Shown in pieces: positions 24,082 through 31,726 of a DNA stretch of 32,559 bases (position 1 is its first letter; every line of letters begins with the position of its first letter). The position numbers were made by a program, and so were the translations under genes. Below the pieces are notes generated by a model. That model saw only the letters and a list, made by a program, of their open reading frames with translations. It was not told the DNA's origin and made no database searches. This stretch comes from Microbacteriaceae bacterium PS02067 (GTDB lineage: Bacteria > Actinomycetota > Actinomycetes > Actinomycetales > Microbacteriaceae), in assembly GCA_029960085.1 (NCBI GenBank), contig JASCPG010000038.1, forward strand, positions 1-32,559, in the 5' to 3' direction.

Positions 24082-24690
24082 TCAGAAGATGTGCGCGTCG
24101 CTCGCGGCACGGAACGCTGCCCGGCGACGCTGTAGTTCGCGGTAGACGGTGGCTCGAGAGACACTGAACAGCTCGGCGATCTCGGTTTGGGTGTACTCGC
24201 CGCGGTCCTGGACGTCGAACATCAGCTTTCGCTGCGTTGTCGACATCTTCGGCTGCTTACCCTTTAGGTGACCTTTCGCGCGGGCGACCGCCATCCCCTC
24301 CTTCGTGCGCATGCTGATTAGGTCGCGTTCGAACTCGGCAACCATCGCGAGCACATTGAACAGCAACCGCCCCACCGGGTCGGTGGGGTCGTACCTGCTG
24401 CCGCCAAGACTGAGCGCGACGCCTTTCGTCGTCAGCTCGTCGGCGATGTCGCGCGCATCCTTCACTGACCTGGCGAGCCGGTCGAGCTTTGTGACTACGA
24501 GGGTGTCGCCTTCTCGGACTGCGGCGAGCGCTTCGCGGAGCCCTGGCCTGGCGCGGTTGGTGCCGGTCAGCCCGTGATCGACATAGATGTTCGAATCGAG
24601 AACCCCGAGCCGCAATAGCCCGTCCCGCTGCGAAGTGAGGTCCTGATCAGCGGTCGAGACTCTGGCATAGCCAATCTGTATTCCATTCAT
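24082..24690 (-). CDS. Serine recombinase (resolvase/invertase family), intact
   Basis: A 202-residue small serine recombinase. The nucleophile is Ser12 in GYARVSTADQDLTSQ. The arginine cluster KLDRLARSVKDARD, GGSRYDPTDPVGRLLFNVLA and the E-helix are intact, and the C-terminal HTH is YTQTEIAELFSVSRATVYRE. Such enzymes invert or resolve DNA between short sites. The start at 24690 gives the standard N-terminus (MNGIQIGYARVST). No flanking res site or transposase was found. A truncated relative lies at 17790-18197 in the opposite orientation. The 24691-24862 interval upstream contains no recognisable gene. Confidence 0.9.
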   Translation of the reverse strand: MNGIQIGYARVSTADQDLTSQRDGLLRLGVLDSNIYVDHGLTGTNRARPGLREALAAVREGDTLVVTKLDRLARSVKDARDIADELTTKGVALSLGGSRYDPTDPVGRLLFNVLAMVAEFERDLISMRTKEGMAVARAKGHLKGKQPKMSTTQRKLMFDVQDRGEYTQTEIAELFSVSRATVYRELQRRRAAFRAASDAHIF

Positions 24691-24862
24691 GCCATCGAGC
24701 TTGATCCCGGAGGTCGGCGGCGGACCCCGGTCGGATCCGTATCCGGGCGATGCGCAGTCAGGGGGCGTTGCGGGCGTGGCGGAATCGTGCGGGCGAGGCG
24801 AGGCGAGGCGCCGTTCATTCGCGCAGCAACGACGATCGGCGTGACGTCTCCCGCGCCGCCAC

Positions 24863-24914
24863 CACGTAGAGGACGACCCGGGAGGCGGGGTCGCTTCCTC
24901 GGGCCCTCTACGTG
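24863..24914 (-). terminator. Stem-loop at the 3' end of the CueP-like gene
   Basis: Arms CACGTAGAGG (24863-24872) and CCTCTACGTG (24905-24914) pair perfectly and enclose a nested CGACCC/GGGTCG hairpin. The structure overlaps the stop codon of the lipoprotein gene and probably ends its transcript. Confidence 0.5.
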
Positions 24915-25477
24915 AGAGGCAGATCGGTGAGGCAGGTGGGGTCTTCCGCGCCAGTGGAGATGGGGGTGGTGATCGAGCCGTTCTCGTGCGTGATGGTGAG
25001 TGTGGCGTCGATGTCGCGGGGAAGCCACAGTCCGACGAAGCCGTTGCTGTTCGTCGTGCGTTCTTCGTCGAGCAGCACCTCGCCATCGTCGCCGACGACC
25101 GTGAGGTGGAGGGGCTCGTCGCCGAGCTCTCCGACGCAGGTGGTCAGACTGTGGAAGTAGCAGTCGTGCGTGGTGTTCCGGTACGGCGCGACGGAGAGGT
25201 AGAACTCGTCCTCGAGTGGGACGGAGGTCTCGGGCCCACCGTCGATGGTGAACAGCACGGCGTTCGGGCGCACGGATGCGATCAGGTCGTCGCGTCGGTC
25301 GTCGACCGGTGTCGCTTCGAGCTCGTCGATGACCTGGTGGATGGTCTGGTCGGGGAAACCGGCGGCGGCGAGTGGATCGGTGGTCGTACTGTCGGGGGTG
25401 GCGGCTGCGCAGCCGGTGACGAGGAGCAGGGTGGTCGCGAGGATCACGCCGAGGTTGGTTTTCGATGCGCGAGGCAT
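24908..25477 (-). CDS. CueP-family metal-binding lipoprotein
   Basis: A 189-residue lipoprotein: signal sequence with lipobox LLLVTGC (Cys23), then a domain with the CueP hallmark CYFHSLTTCVGELG and a further C-terminal cysteine in PTCLTDL. FPDQTIHQVIDELEATPVDD and VLFTIDGGPETSVPLEDEFY fit the family. CueP proteins bind copper outside the cytoplasmic membrane and contribute to copper tolerance. The start at 25477 gives a correct signal peptide length. Neighbours (Cys-rich membrane proteins, DUF305, copper ATPase) support a copper role. Confidence 0.85.
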   Translation of the reverse strand: MPRASKTNLGVILATTLLLVTGCAAATPDSTTTDPLAAAGFPDQTIHQVIDELEATPVDDRRDDLIASVRPNAVLFTIDGGPETSVPLEDEFYLSVAPYRNTTHDCYFHSLTTCVGELGDEPLHLTVVGDDGEVLLDEERTTNSNGFVGLWLPRDIDATLTITHENGSITTPISTGAEDPTCLTDLPLT

Positions 25478-25562
25478 GGCAGGGTTCACTTTCGTCGAAG
25501 GTTGTGTGGGCGCCCGGACACGGGCGATGCGGTTGCCGGCGAACAGTCCCGGCGGGCCGCAC

Positions 25563-25967
25563 TCACGTTCGACTGACTGAAAGCTCCCAGAGCGTGAGGG
25601 AGCGCGGCGCAGCTGCTCCTTCGGCGGGCGACGGCTGTCGTGCGCCGGGAGACAGCGCGCGGAACCAGGCTCGCGTCGGCACCACGCCCGCATGCACGGT
25701 GGGTGGCTGCAACGTCATCCCGCAGTGCACGCCCATCGCGGCGTGCGGGCTGCCGCTTCCATCCGGGCACACCGCGCACCCCGCGCAGTCCGAGCGATCC
25801 GGGGAGTGGGTGCTCTCGCTCTGCGTCGACATCGCGGGCGCGGCATCCGCGGCCGTCGCGGGAGAGACATGCAGGGCGAGGAGAGCAACGAGGACCAGCC
25901 CGATGACCGCGCACATGCCGCGCCACCGCGCGTAGCGGCGAGAGCTGGCGATCGCGGACGAGGTCAT
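25563..25967 (-). CDS. Small Cys-rich membrane/exported protein, DUF6153-like
   Basis: A 134-residue protein with one N-terminal hydrophobic helix (MCAVIGLVLVALLALHVSPA), then an extracytoplasmic segment with four cysteines (CAGCAVC at 61-67 and Cys82 in HCGMTL), ending ELSVSRT. The C-terminal signature and the helix-Cys layout match the divergent gene at 26089 (ending DLSISRT). GGGAG lies just before the ATG. The product has no known activity. The position between a CueP-like lipoprotein and a CsoR-like operator suggests a part in copper handling (inference). Confidence 0.6.
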   Translation of the reverse strand: MTSSAIASSRRYARWRGMCAVIGLVLVALLALHVSPATAADAAPAMSTQSESTHSPDRSDCAGCAVCPDGSGSPHAAMGVHCGMTLQPPTVHAGVVPTRAWFRALSPGARQPSPAEGAAAPRSLTLWELSVSRT

Positions 25968-26052
25968 GACTCCCTCAGGATGTCACGACGATCGCGTGCC
26001 CCCGCCCAGCCTTCTGGCAGGAAAAATCAGCTGGCGGCGGGGTGGGGGTGAA

Positions 26053-26067
26053 TACCCCGGTGGGGTA
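26053..26067. promoter_or_regulatory. CsoR-like copper operator (divergent)
   Basis: TACCCC (26053-26058) and GGGGTA (26062-26067) with a GGT spacer form a perfect inverted repeat resembling CsoR-type operators (TACCC...GGGTA). It lies upstream of the DUF6153-like gene and between it and the divergent small protein gene, so it may control both. Confidence 0.6.
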
Positions 26068-26088
26068 CTCTGCGAACCAAGGAGATCT

Positions 26089-26520
26089 GTGGCCCTGGAC
26101 ACGACGCGAACTCGTCTGCATCCGCCGATGCTGTGGCGGTGGATGCTGTCGGTGTTGCTCGCGGCGCTGGTGATGGTGGGGCTGCTGGGCATGCACACGC
26201 TCATGACCGGGCACCCCGAAGCGCCAATGACGGCCGTTTCGAGCATCGGCGCCGAACACGGCCACGGCCCCTCGTCGGACACCGGTGTCGTCGCCGAGAC
26301 CGCCTGTGCGGACTGCGCGCCCGGTGCGGCGCATGACGCGTTGATGGCGGCGTGCGTGCTCGGTCTGCTGGCGGTGGTGCTGTGGGCGGCGCGCTCCGGC
26401 CCCGGGGTCATCCGCGGCCGAAGCCGCGGGCCGAGCCCGCTGGCGCGTGTGGTCGGGGTGCTGTTGTCGGTGCTGCCCCGTCCGCCGTCGCTGCTGGACC
26501 TGTCCATCAGTCGAACGTGA
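26089..26520 (+). CDS. DUF6153-like small membrane protein
   Basis: A 143-residue protein from the GTG at 26089, placed by AAGGAG 4 nt upstream. Two hydrophobic segments (MLSVLLAALVMVGLLGMHTL and LMAACVLGLLAVVLWAA) flank an extracytoplasmic His-containing loop with CADC (73-76). The C-terminus DLSISRT is shared with the divergent neighbour. The layout is that of DUF6153 proteins, which have no assigned function and often lie beside DUF305 and copper genes in actinobacteria. The upstream CsoR-like operator predicts induction by copper. Confidence 0.7.
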   Translation: MALDTTRTRLHPPMLWRWMLSVLLAALVMVGLLGMHTLMTGHPEAPMTAVSSIGAEHGHGPSSDTGVVAETACADCAPGAAHDALMAACVLGLLAVVLWAARSGPGVIRGRSRGPSPLARVVGVLLSVLPRPPSLLDLSISRT

Positions 26521-26529
26521 ACCGACTGT

Positions 26530-26548
26530 CCCGGCCCTCGTGGCCGGG
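26530..26548 (+). terminator. Short hairpin after the DUF6153-like gene
   Basis: CCCGGCC and GGCCGGG (7-bp arms) with a 5-nt loop, 9 bp after the stop. It may be only partly effective, allowing read-through into the DUF305 gene. Confidence 0.5.
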
Positions 26549-26601
26549 GCTGAGTCATGCCCGCACGCGGGCGAAGTTCACCGATCGATGGAGAAGGACC
26601 A

Positions 26602-27207
26602 ATGGTTGTGAAGAAGTTCCGATGGACGGTATTGACCGTCGTGCCGCTCGCGGTGGCGGTGTCGCTGGCAGGGTGCGCCTATGTCGGCGGCGGATCGACG
26701 CCGGGGATGGGCCAGGGCGGGATGATGTCGCCCACGTCGCCGTCTGCCCAGGTCAACGCGGCGGACGAGATGTTCGTGATCATGATGATCCCCCACCACG
26801 AGCAGGCGGTGGAGATGAGCGACACGATCCTCGGCAAGGACGGCATCGACGATCAGGTGCAGGCCCTGGCGCAGCAGATCAAGGACGCGCAGGCCCCCGA
26901 GATCGAGCTCATGCAGTCCTGGCTCACCAATTGGGGAAGGAGTTCCAGCGGCGACATGAGCGGGATGGGGCACGGTGACGGGATGATGTCCGATGGCGAC
27001 ATGGCGGCGCTGGAAGCCGCCGACGGCGCGGAGGCGGCGCGGTTGTTCCTGGAGCAGATGATCGTGCACCACGAGGGCGCGATCGAGATGGCGCAGACCG
27101 AACTCGACCAGGGAGCAAACGAGGAGGTGATCGCGCTCGCACAAGCGATCCTGGACACGCAGACTACCGAGATCGCCACGATGGAGAACCTGCTCACCCA
27201 GAACTGA
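26602..27207 (+). CDS. DUF305 lipoprotein
   Basis: A 201-residue lipoprotein: basic N-terminus, hydrophobic core and lipobox SLAGC (Cys25), then the DUF305 four-helix domain with its two hallmark repeats, MMIPHHEQAVEMSDTIL and MIVHHEGAIEMAQTEL. A Met/Gly/His-rich linker (SGDMSGMGHGDGMM) separates them. DUF305 proteins occur with copper-resistance genes and are suspected of metal binding through the HH and Met residues; this is not settled. AAGGA lies just upstream of the ATG at 26602. It is flanked by the DUF6153-like gene and the copper ATPase. Confidence 0.9.
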   Translation: MVVKKFRWTVLTVVPLAVAVSLAGCAYVGGGSTPGMGQGGMMSPTSPSAQVNAADEMFVIMMIPHHEQAVEMSDTILGKDGIDDQVQALAQQIKDAQAPEIELMQSWLTNWGRSSSGDMSGMGHGDGMMSDGDMAALEAADGAEAARLFLEQMIVHHEGAIEMAQTELDQGANEEVIALAQAILDTQTTEIATMENLLTQN

Positions 27208-27213
27208 GGAATC

Positions 27214-27256
27214 ATTCCGAGGGTCTCGCCCTGTCGAACGCGAGACCCCTCGGAAT
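27214..27256 (+). terminator. Terminator between the DUF305 gene and copB
   Basis: Left arm ATTCCGAGGGTCTCG (27214-27228) pairs with CGAGACCCCTCGGAAT (27241-27256) with a single bulged base and a 12-nt loop. It ends where the copB operator begins, insulating copB from upstream transcription. Confidence 0.75.
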
Positions 27257-27271
27257 ACCCGAGGGGGGTAT
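27255..27271 (+). promoter_or_regulatory. CsoR-like operator upstream of copB
   Basis: ATACCC (27255-27260) and GGGTAT (27266-27271) form an inverted repeat of the CsoR type, 93 bp before the copB start. Together with the site at 26053 it suggests one copper regulon. Confidence 0.6.
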
Positions 27272-27363
27272 CCCGGTTGATGGATGACATGTCGGCAATC
27301 CGAGGAAGGGCACCCCGCCTGACGCCGGAATCATCCGACCACAGACCAGCGAGGAGGCTCGTC

Positions 27364-29514
27364 ATGACCGATCCGCACGCACACCACCACGACCCATCAC
27401 GGGGAACACGCGAGGCGCCGGTCGGCTCTCACGTCGCTGAGCACGGTGGCCACCACGTGAACGGCATGGACCACCCGGCCGGGCACGACCCTCACGGCGA
27501 GCATGATCACCCCGGTGGGCATGCCGGGCACGGGGCCGATCATGTGGCACGGTTCCGGCAGTTGTTCTGGATCAACCTGATCCTCGCGGTGCCGGTGGTC
27601 GCGTTCTCGAGCATGTTCGCCATGCTCTTCGGGTACTCGCTGCCCGACGCCCCCGGCATCAACCTGATCGCTCCGCTGGTCGGTACGGTCATGTATTTCT
27701 GGGGCGGCTGGCCGTTCCTGTCCGGCGCGGTCAGCGAACTGCGGGCACGCACGCCCGGGATGATGCTGCTCGTCGGCGCGGCGATCACCGTCGCGTTTCT
27801 CGCATCCTGGGGCGCCAGTCTGGGCCTGCTGCACCATGAACTCGAGTTCTGGTGGGAGCTCGCGCTGCTGATCGTGATCATGCTCCTCGGCCACTGGATC
27901 GAGATGCGCTCCCTCGCCCAGACCACATCAGCCCTGGATTCACTCGCCGCGCTTCTGCCTGACGAGGCCGAGCGCGTCGACGGCGACCAGATCGTGACGG
28001 TTTCCCCCGCAGACCTCCGTGTCGGCGATGTGGTCGTGGTCCGTCCCGGCGGCAGCGTCCCCGCCGACGGCCGGATCGTCGACGGGCGGGCGGACATGGA
28101 CGAGTCCATGGTCACCGGCGAATCACGCCCCGTCTCCCGCAGCACCGGCGACACCGTCACCGCAGGGACCGTCGCGACCGACTCCGGCCTGCGCGTCCAG
28201 GTCACCGCGACCGGAGACCAGACCACCCTCGCCGGCATCCAACGACTCGTCACCGACGCGCAGAACTCCACCTCCCGCGCCCAGCGCATCGCCGACCGCG
28301 CCGCCGGCTGGCTGTTCTGGTTCGCCCTCGGCGCCGCCGCGGTCACCGCCGTCGCCTGGACCCTCGTGGGCAGCCCGGACGACGCCGTCATCCGCACCAT
28401 CACCGTCCTCGTCATCGCCTGCCCGCACGCGCTCGGACTGGCGATCCCGCTCGTGGTGTCCATCGCGACCGAACGCGCCGCCCGCGGCGGGGTGCTGATC
28501 AAAGACCGTCTCGCGCTCGAACAGATGCGCACCATCGACGCCGTCCTGTTCGACAAGACCGGAACCCTCACCAAGGGTGAACCCGTCGTCACCGCCATCG
28601 CCCCCACCGGCGGTCACGACGCCGACACGGTGCTCGCGATCGCCGCCGCGGCCGAAGCCGACAGCGAGCACCCACTCGCCAAAGCCATCGTCCGTGCCGC
28701 GCAACACCGTGGCCTCCAGATCGAGAACGTCACCGGATTCACCTCCTCCCCGGCGGTCGGCGTGACCGCCACCCTGGACGGTCACGAGATCCGTGTCGGC
28801 GGTCCCCGCCTGCTCGAAGAGCTCGGCGCATCGGAAGTCGATGAAGCGGCAACCTGGCGCGCAGACGGCGCAATCATCCTGCACGTCGTCCAAGACGGCG
28901 CCGTGATCGGCGGACTCGAGCTCGCCGACGAAATCCGTCCGGAATCCCGCGAGGCCGTCGACGCGCTCCACAAGCTCGGCGTCGAGGTCGTAATGATCAC
29001 GGGCGACGCCGAGGCCGTTGCCCACGCGGTCAGCACCGAACTGGGCATCGACCGCGTCTTCGCCGGGGTGCGCCCGGAAGACAAGGCCGCCAAGATCGGT
29101 GCGCTCCAGGCCGAGGGGAAGAAAGTCGCCATGATCGGCGACGGCGTCAACGACGCCCCCGCCCTCGCAACCGCCGACGTCGGCATCGCGATCGGTGCCG
29201 GCACGGACGTCGCGATCGCCTCAGCCGGCGTGATCCTCGCCAGCTCCGACCCGCGCTCCGTGCTGTCCGTGATCGAACTGTCCCGCGCCAGCTACCGCAA
29301 GATGAAGCAGAACCTCTGGTGGGCCGCAGGCTACAACCTGATCTCTGTACCGCTCGCCGCCGGCATCCTCGCCCCCATCGGATTCGTGCTGCCGATGGCA
29401 GTCGGCGCGATCCTTATGTCCCTGTCCACCCTCGTCGTCGCCCTCAACGCCCAACTCCTGCGCCGGCTGGACCTCGACCCCGGGGTAAGCACGCGCGCGA
29501 TCCTAACGAGATAG
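27364..29514 (+). CDS. copB: CopB-type copper-exporting P1B-ATPase
   Basis: A 716-residue P-type ATPase. The His-rich N-terminus (about 18 His in the first 60 residues) replaces CxxC metal-binding domains. TGES (251-254) marks the actuator, CPH (353-355, in VIACPHALGLAIP) is the membrane metal site typical of CopB-like pumps, and DKTGTLTKGE has phospho-acceptor Asp397. HPLAKA and GDGVNDAPALA complete the nucleotide-binding parts. It pumps Cu(I), Cu(II) or Ag(I) out of the cell. The ATG at 27364 is chosen for GAGGAGG upstream; an earlier in-frame start near 27277 lacks a site. A CsoR-like operator precedes it. Confidence 0.94.
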   Translation: MTDPHAHHHDPSRGTREAPVGSHVAEHGGHHVNGMDHPAGHDPHGEHDHPGGHAGHGADHVARFRQLFWINLILAVPVVAFSSMFAMLFGYSLPDAPGINLIAPLVGTVMYFWGGWPFLSGAVSELRARTPGMMLLVGAAITVAFLASWGASLGLLHHELEFWWELALLIVIMLLGHWIEMRSLAQTTSALDSLAALLPDEAERVDGDQIVTVSPADLRVGDVVVVRPGGSVPADGRIVDGRADMDESMVTGESRPVSRSTGDTVTAGTVATDSGLRVQVTATGDQTTLAGIQRLVTDAQNSTSRAQRIADRAAGWLFWFALGAAAVTAVAWTLVGSPDDAVIRTITVLVIACPHALGLAIPLVVSIATERAARGGVLIKDRLALEQMRTIDAVLFDKTGTLTKGEPVVTAIAPTGGHDADTVLAIAAAAEADSEHPLAKAIVRAAQHRGLQIENVTGFTSSPAVGVTATLDGHEIRVGGPRLLEELGASEVDEAATWRADGAIILHVVQDGAVIGGLELADEIRPESREAVDALHKLGVEVVMITGDAEAVAHAVSTELGIDRVFAGVRPEDKAAKIGALQAEGKKVAMIGDGVNDAPALATADVGIAIGAGTDVAIASAGVILASSDPRSVLSVIELSRASYRKMKQNLWWAAGYNLISVPLAAGILAPIGFVLPMAVGAILMSLSTLVVALNAQLLRRLDLDPGVSTRAILTR

Positions 29515-29620
29515 CTCAGAACCGCACCCGGTACGCGGGATCCCCAAGCGGGCACTGCACGAGTGAGGTGGGGCCGCGGGCACCCTGACCAGGAGGAGGT
29601 GCCGGTGGGAGAATCTCCGG

Positions 29621-29893
29621 GTGGATGCTAGCTCGGTGATTGCGGTCGCCGTCATCGTGGTTGCGACGGCGAGTCTCCTCGCGCTCGCACCGCTCATCCA
29701 TCGCGATACGCGTAGAAGGTGGGAGAAGGGCATCGGCGGCGGCGGTCTCGGTTCCGCGCTCGATGCCGTATGGCGGCCGTCAGCGGAAGACGCCCACGCG
29801 CAATGGGAAGCTCAAGTCGAGATGCCAGCTCACGCGCCGAGCCCCGGCGACAAAGGGCTCGACAAAGGACGCATCGTCATCGACCTGCACTGA
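29621..29893 (+). CDS. Small single-helix membrane protein
   Basis: A 90-residue protein from a GTG with GGGAG 9 nt upstream. One N-terminal helix (VIAVAVIVVATASLLALAPL) is followed by a basic stop-transfer (HRDTRRRW), a Gly-rich linker and VWRPSAEDAHAQWEAQVEMP, ending DKGRIVIDLH. This is the look of conserved hypothetical membrane proteins of Microbacteriaceae; no function is known. The 106 bp upstream of it, after copB, hold nothing recognisable. Confidence 0.6.
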   Translation: MDASSVIAVAVIVVATASLLALAPLIHRDTRRRWEKGIGGGGLGSALDAVWRPSAEDAHAQWEAQVEMPAHAPSPGDKGLDKGRIVIDLH

Positions 29894-30005
29894 GCGATCG
29901 CGATCGGCGAACGGGCAGTGCACGTGAGGGGCTCGAAGCGTGCGGGCCTCAAGCCGCTCGACTGAGGTCACCGTGAGGCGCAGTGCCTGGCTGCCGATAA
30001 CCACA

Positions 30006-30038
30006 CGAAGGGCGCACCCGACACGGGTACGCCCTTCG
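30006..30038. terminator. Hairpin terminator
   Basis: Arms CGAAGGGCG (30006-30014) and CGCCCTTCG (30030-30038), with an inner ACCCG/CGGGT stem and an ACA loop. It probably terminates the small membrane protein transcript and separates it from the next gene. Confidence 0.75.
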
Positions 30039-30134
30039 CATGCTCGACCGCTAAACGCCAGTGAGCTCCAGTGCCGAGTCGGTTCGTCCTGGGGTAACGG
30101 CCGCCATCCTTTCCGCGCACGGAGGAGGCCGATG

Positions 30135-30377
30135 ATGTCCGCAGGAGCGAACCGAGCGCGCGTTTGGGCAATCGTCGGCGGCGCCGTGCTCCTCATCGGG
30201 ATCGTCGCGCTCATCATCTCCGCGATCGCGGGCCGCACGCACCCGGCCGATCCGACGCCCTCGACGACAACGCCACCTGCGCCTCCGACCGCACCCGCCA
30301 CCGACAACGCCGGCGAGTTCGTCGACGCGACCGTGACCAAGAAGGGCTGGGTGCCCGAACCCATCACCACGGATTGA
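30135..30377 (+). pseudogene. 5' part of an anchored protein gene disrupted by an IS3 element
   Basis: AGGAGG precedes the ATG at 30135 by 6 nt (an ATG at 30132 is also possible). The 80 codons encode a membrane anchor (VWAIVGGAVLLIGIVALIIS), a Pro/Thr-rich linker and the first residues of an extracytoplasmic domain (GEFVDATVTKKGWVPEP). The last codon is the GAT of the target duplication, and the following TGA stop is the first three bases of the insertion sequence. The gene continues at 31727. Confidence 0.85.
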
Positions 30378-30404
30378 AGCGCCCTGGTCTGATGGAGACT
30401 CGCG

Positions 30405-31364
30405 CTATTTGATTCCGACCAGCAGGTTGTGGTCGTTGGGGACAGCATAGAACGCGTTCTCGAACTCGGTGGGCGGGACGTCGCCGAGGTAGCCGTGGAG
30501 GCGCTGCGTGTTGTGCCAGTGCACCCATCCGAGGGTCGCGAGTTCGAGGTCCTCGACCGTCTTCCACGGCCCGGACCGGGCGGGTCCGCGGACGAGTTCG
30601 GCCTTGTAATAGCCGTTCACCGTCTCGGCCAGAGCATTGTCATAACTGTCGCCGACGGTTCCAATCGACGGCGTGGCGCCGATCTCGGCCAATCGTTCGC
30701 CGTAGCGGATTGAGGTGAATTGAGACCCCGCATCGCTGTGGCAGCGCAGATCCTCGTGGTGGGCGCCGCGTGACCAGCGGGCCATCTCGATCGCGTCGAG
30801 GACCATCTCGGTTCGCATGTGCGACGCGACCCGCCACCCGACGATCATCCTGCTGAACGCGTCGATGATGAAGCACACGTAGGCGACGCCCGCCCAGGTC
30901 GGCACGAACGTCAGATCGGTGACCCAGAGCCGGTTCGGGGCGGTCGCGGTGAACTCCCGCTTCACGAGGTCCGGGTGACGCGCCGACGCCGGATCCGGCC
31001 TTGTCGTTTTCACACGCTTCGAACGCCTCGTTCCCTCCATGCCCGCAGCGCGCATCAACCTGGCGGTCTGGTCGCGGCCGATCGCGATGCCCGCCCGTCG
31101 GGCGGATTTCCAGAGCTTGCGGACCCCGTAGACACGGTAGTTGGTCTCCCAGAGCTCGACCAGCAGCGGGATCAGCTCCTCATCCCGCACCGCGCGGGCG
31201 GACGGAGCGCGGGTCTTGGTGGCGTAGTAGCTGCTCGGAGCCACCTGCAGAAGCCTGCAGATGAGCTCGACTCCGAGCCGGCGACCGTCCACGACATCGT
31301 CCTTGTTCGCGTCGGTGAACGCGACTACTTCCGGTAGTGGCGGTCGAGCTCCGCCCCGAAGAAA
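30405..31364 (-). CDS. IS3-family transposase OrfB (DDE integrase domain)
   Basis: About 320 codons in the -1 frame relative to OrfA. It has an HTH_21-like segment (LICRLLQVAPSSYYATKTRA, then YRVYGVRKLWKSARRAGI) and an rve/DDE core: Asp in LWVTDLTFVPTW, Asp in CHSDAGSQFTS and Glu in DNALAETVNGYYKAEL. It has no good start of its own and is presumably made as an OrfAB fusion by -1 slippage in the overlap; TTTCTTC at 31364-31358 is a possible slip site. The fused protein catalyses transposition of the element. Confidence 0.9.
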   Translation of the reverse strand, partial: FLRGGARPPLPEVVAFTDANKDDVVDGRRLGVELICRLLQVAPSSYYATKTRAPSARAVRDEELIPLLVELWETNYRVYGVRKLWKSARRAGIAIGRDQTARLMRAAGMEGTRRSKRVKTTRPDPASARHPDLVKREFTATAPNRLWVTDLTFVPTWAGVAYVCFIIDAFSRMIVGWRVASHMRTEMVLDAIEMARWSRGAHHEDLRCHSDAGSQFTSIRYGERLAEIGATPSIGTVGDSYDNALAETVNGYYKAELVRGPARSGPWKTVEDLELATLGWVHWHNTQRLHGYLGDVPPTEFENAFYAVPNDHNLLVGIK

Positions 31365-31669
31365 GACGCCGCCCGCTTGAGCACCTCGTTGGCGCGCCGC
31401 AGCTCCCGGTTCTCTTGCTCGAGCTCTTTCACCCGCTGAGCTTCGACGCTGCTCACTCCAGGGGTGACGCCGTCGTCGATATCGGCCTGCTTCACCCACA
31501 TCCGCACCGACTCGACACCGTAACCGAGCTGCGTCGCGACCCGCTGGACCGTCCCCTGCGTGACGCCGAGCTCAGCCCGCAGCGTCCTCACCATCCGCAC
31601 CGCGGCGGCCTTCTCCTCGACCGAGTACCGACGCGTCGTCGGCTTCCCATTCGCCAGTTCCTTCGGCAT
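31325..31669 (-). CDS. IS3-family transposase OrfA (HTH)
   Basis: A 114-residue protein from the ATG at 31669: an N-terminal HTH (RRYSVEEKAAAVRMVRTLRA, then VQRVATQLGYGVESVRMWVK) and a C-terminal leucine-zipper-like helix (VKELEQENRELRRANEVLKR). OrfA binds the IS ends and, fused to OrfB by frameshifting, makes the active transposase. Confidence 0.92.
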   Translation of the reverse strand: MPKELANGKPTTRRYSVEEKAAAVRMVRTLRAELGVTQGTVQRVATQLGYGVESVRMWVKQADIDDGVTPGVSSVEAQRVKELEQENRELRRANEVLKRAASFFGAELDRHYRK

Positions 31670-31726
31670 GACTCCATCCTCGTTTCCAAGGTCAGGAGCC
31701 TCCAACAAACTCAGGGCGCTTCAGAT

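Larger units (their letters stand above)
30375..31723 (-). mobile_element. IS3-family insertion sequence, 1349 bp
   Basis: Both ends carry the terminal inverted repeat TGAAGCGCCCTG (perfect for 12 bp, then imperfect for about 15 more). The 3-bp target GAT is duplicated at 30372-30374 and 31724-31726. Inside are the two overlapping reading frames of an IS3-type transposase on the minus strand. All parts are intact, so the insertion is probably fairly recent and the element may be active. Confidence 0.95.

Noticed and set aside
24691..25086. N-terminal extension of the intact serine recombinase
   Set aside because: The catalytic domain begins normally at 24690; the upstream codons are Arg/Pro/Ser-rich and cross the CueP gene antisense.
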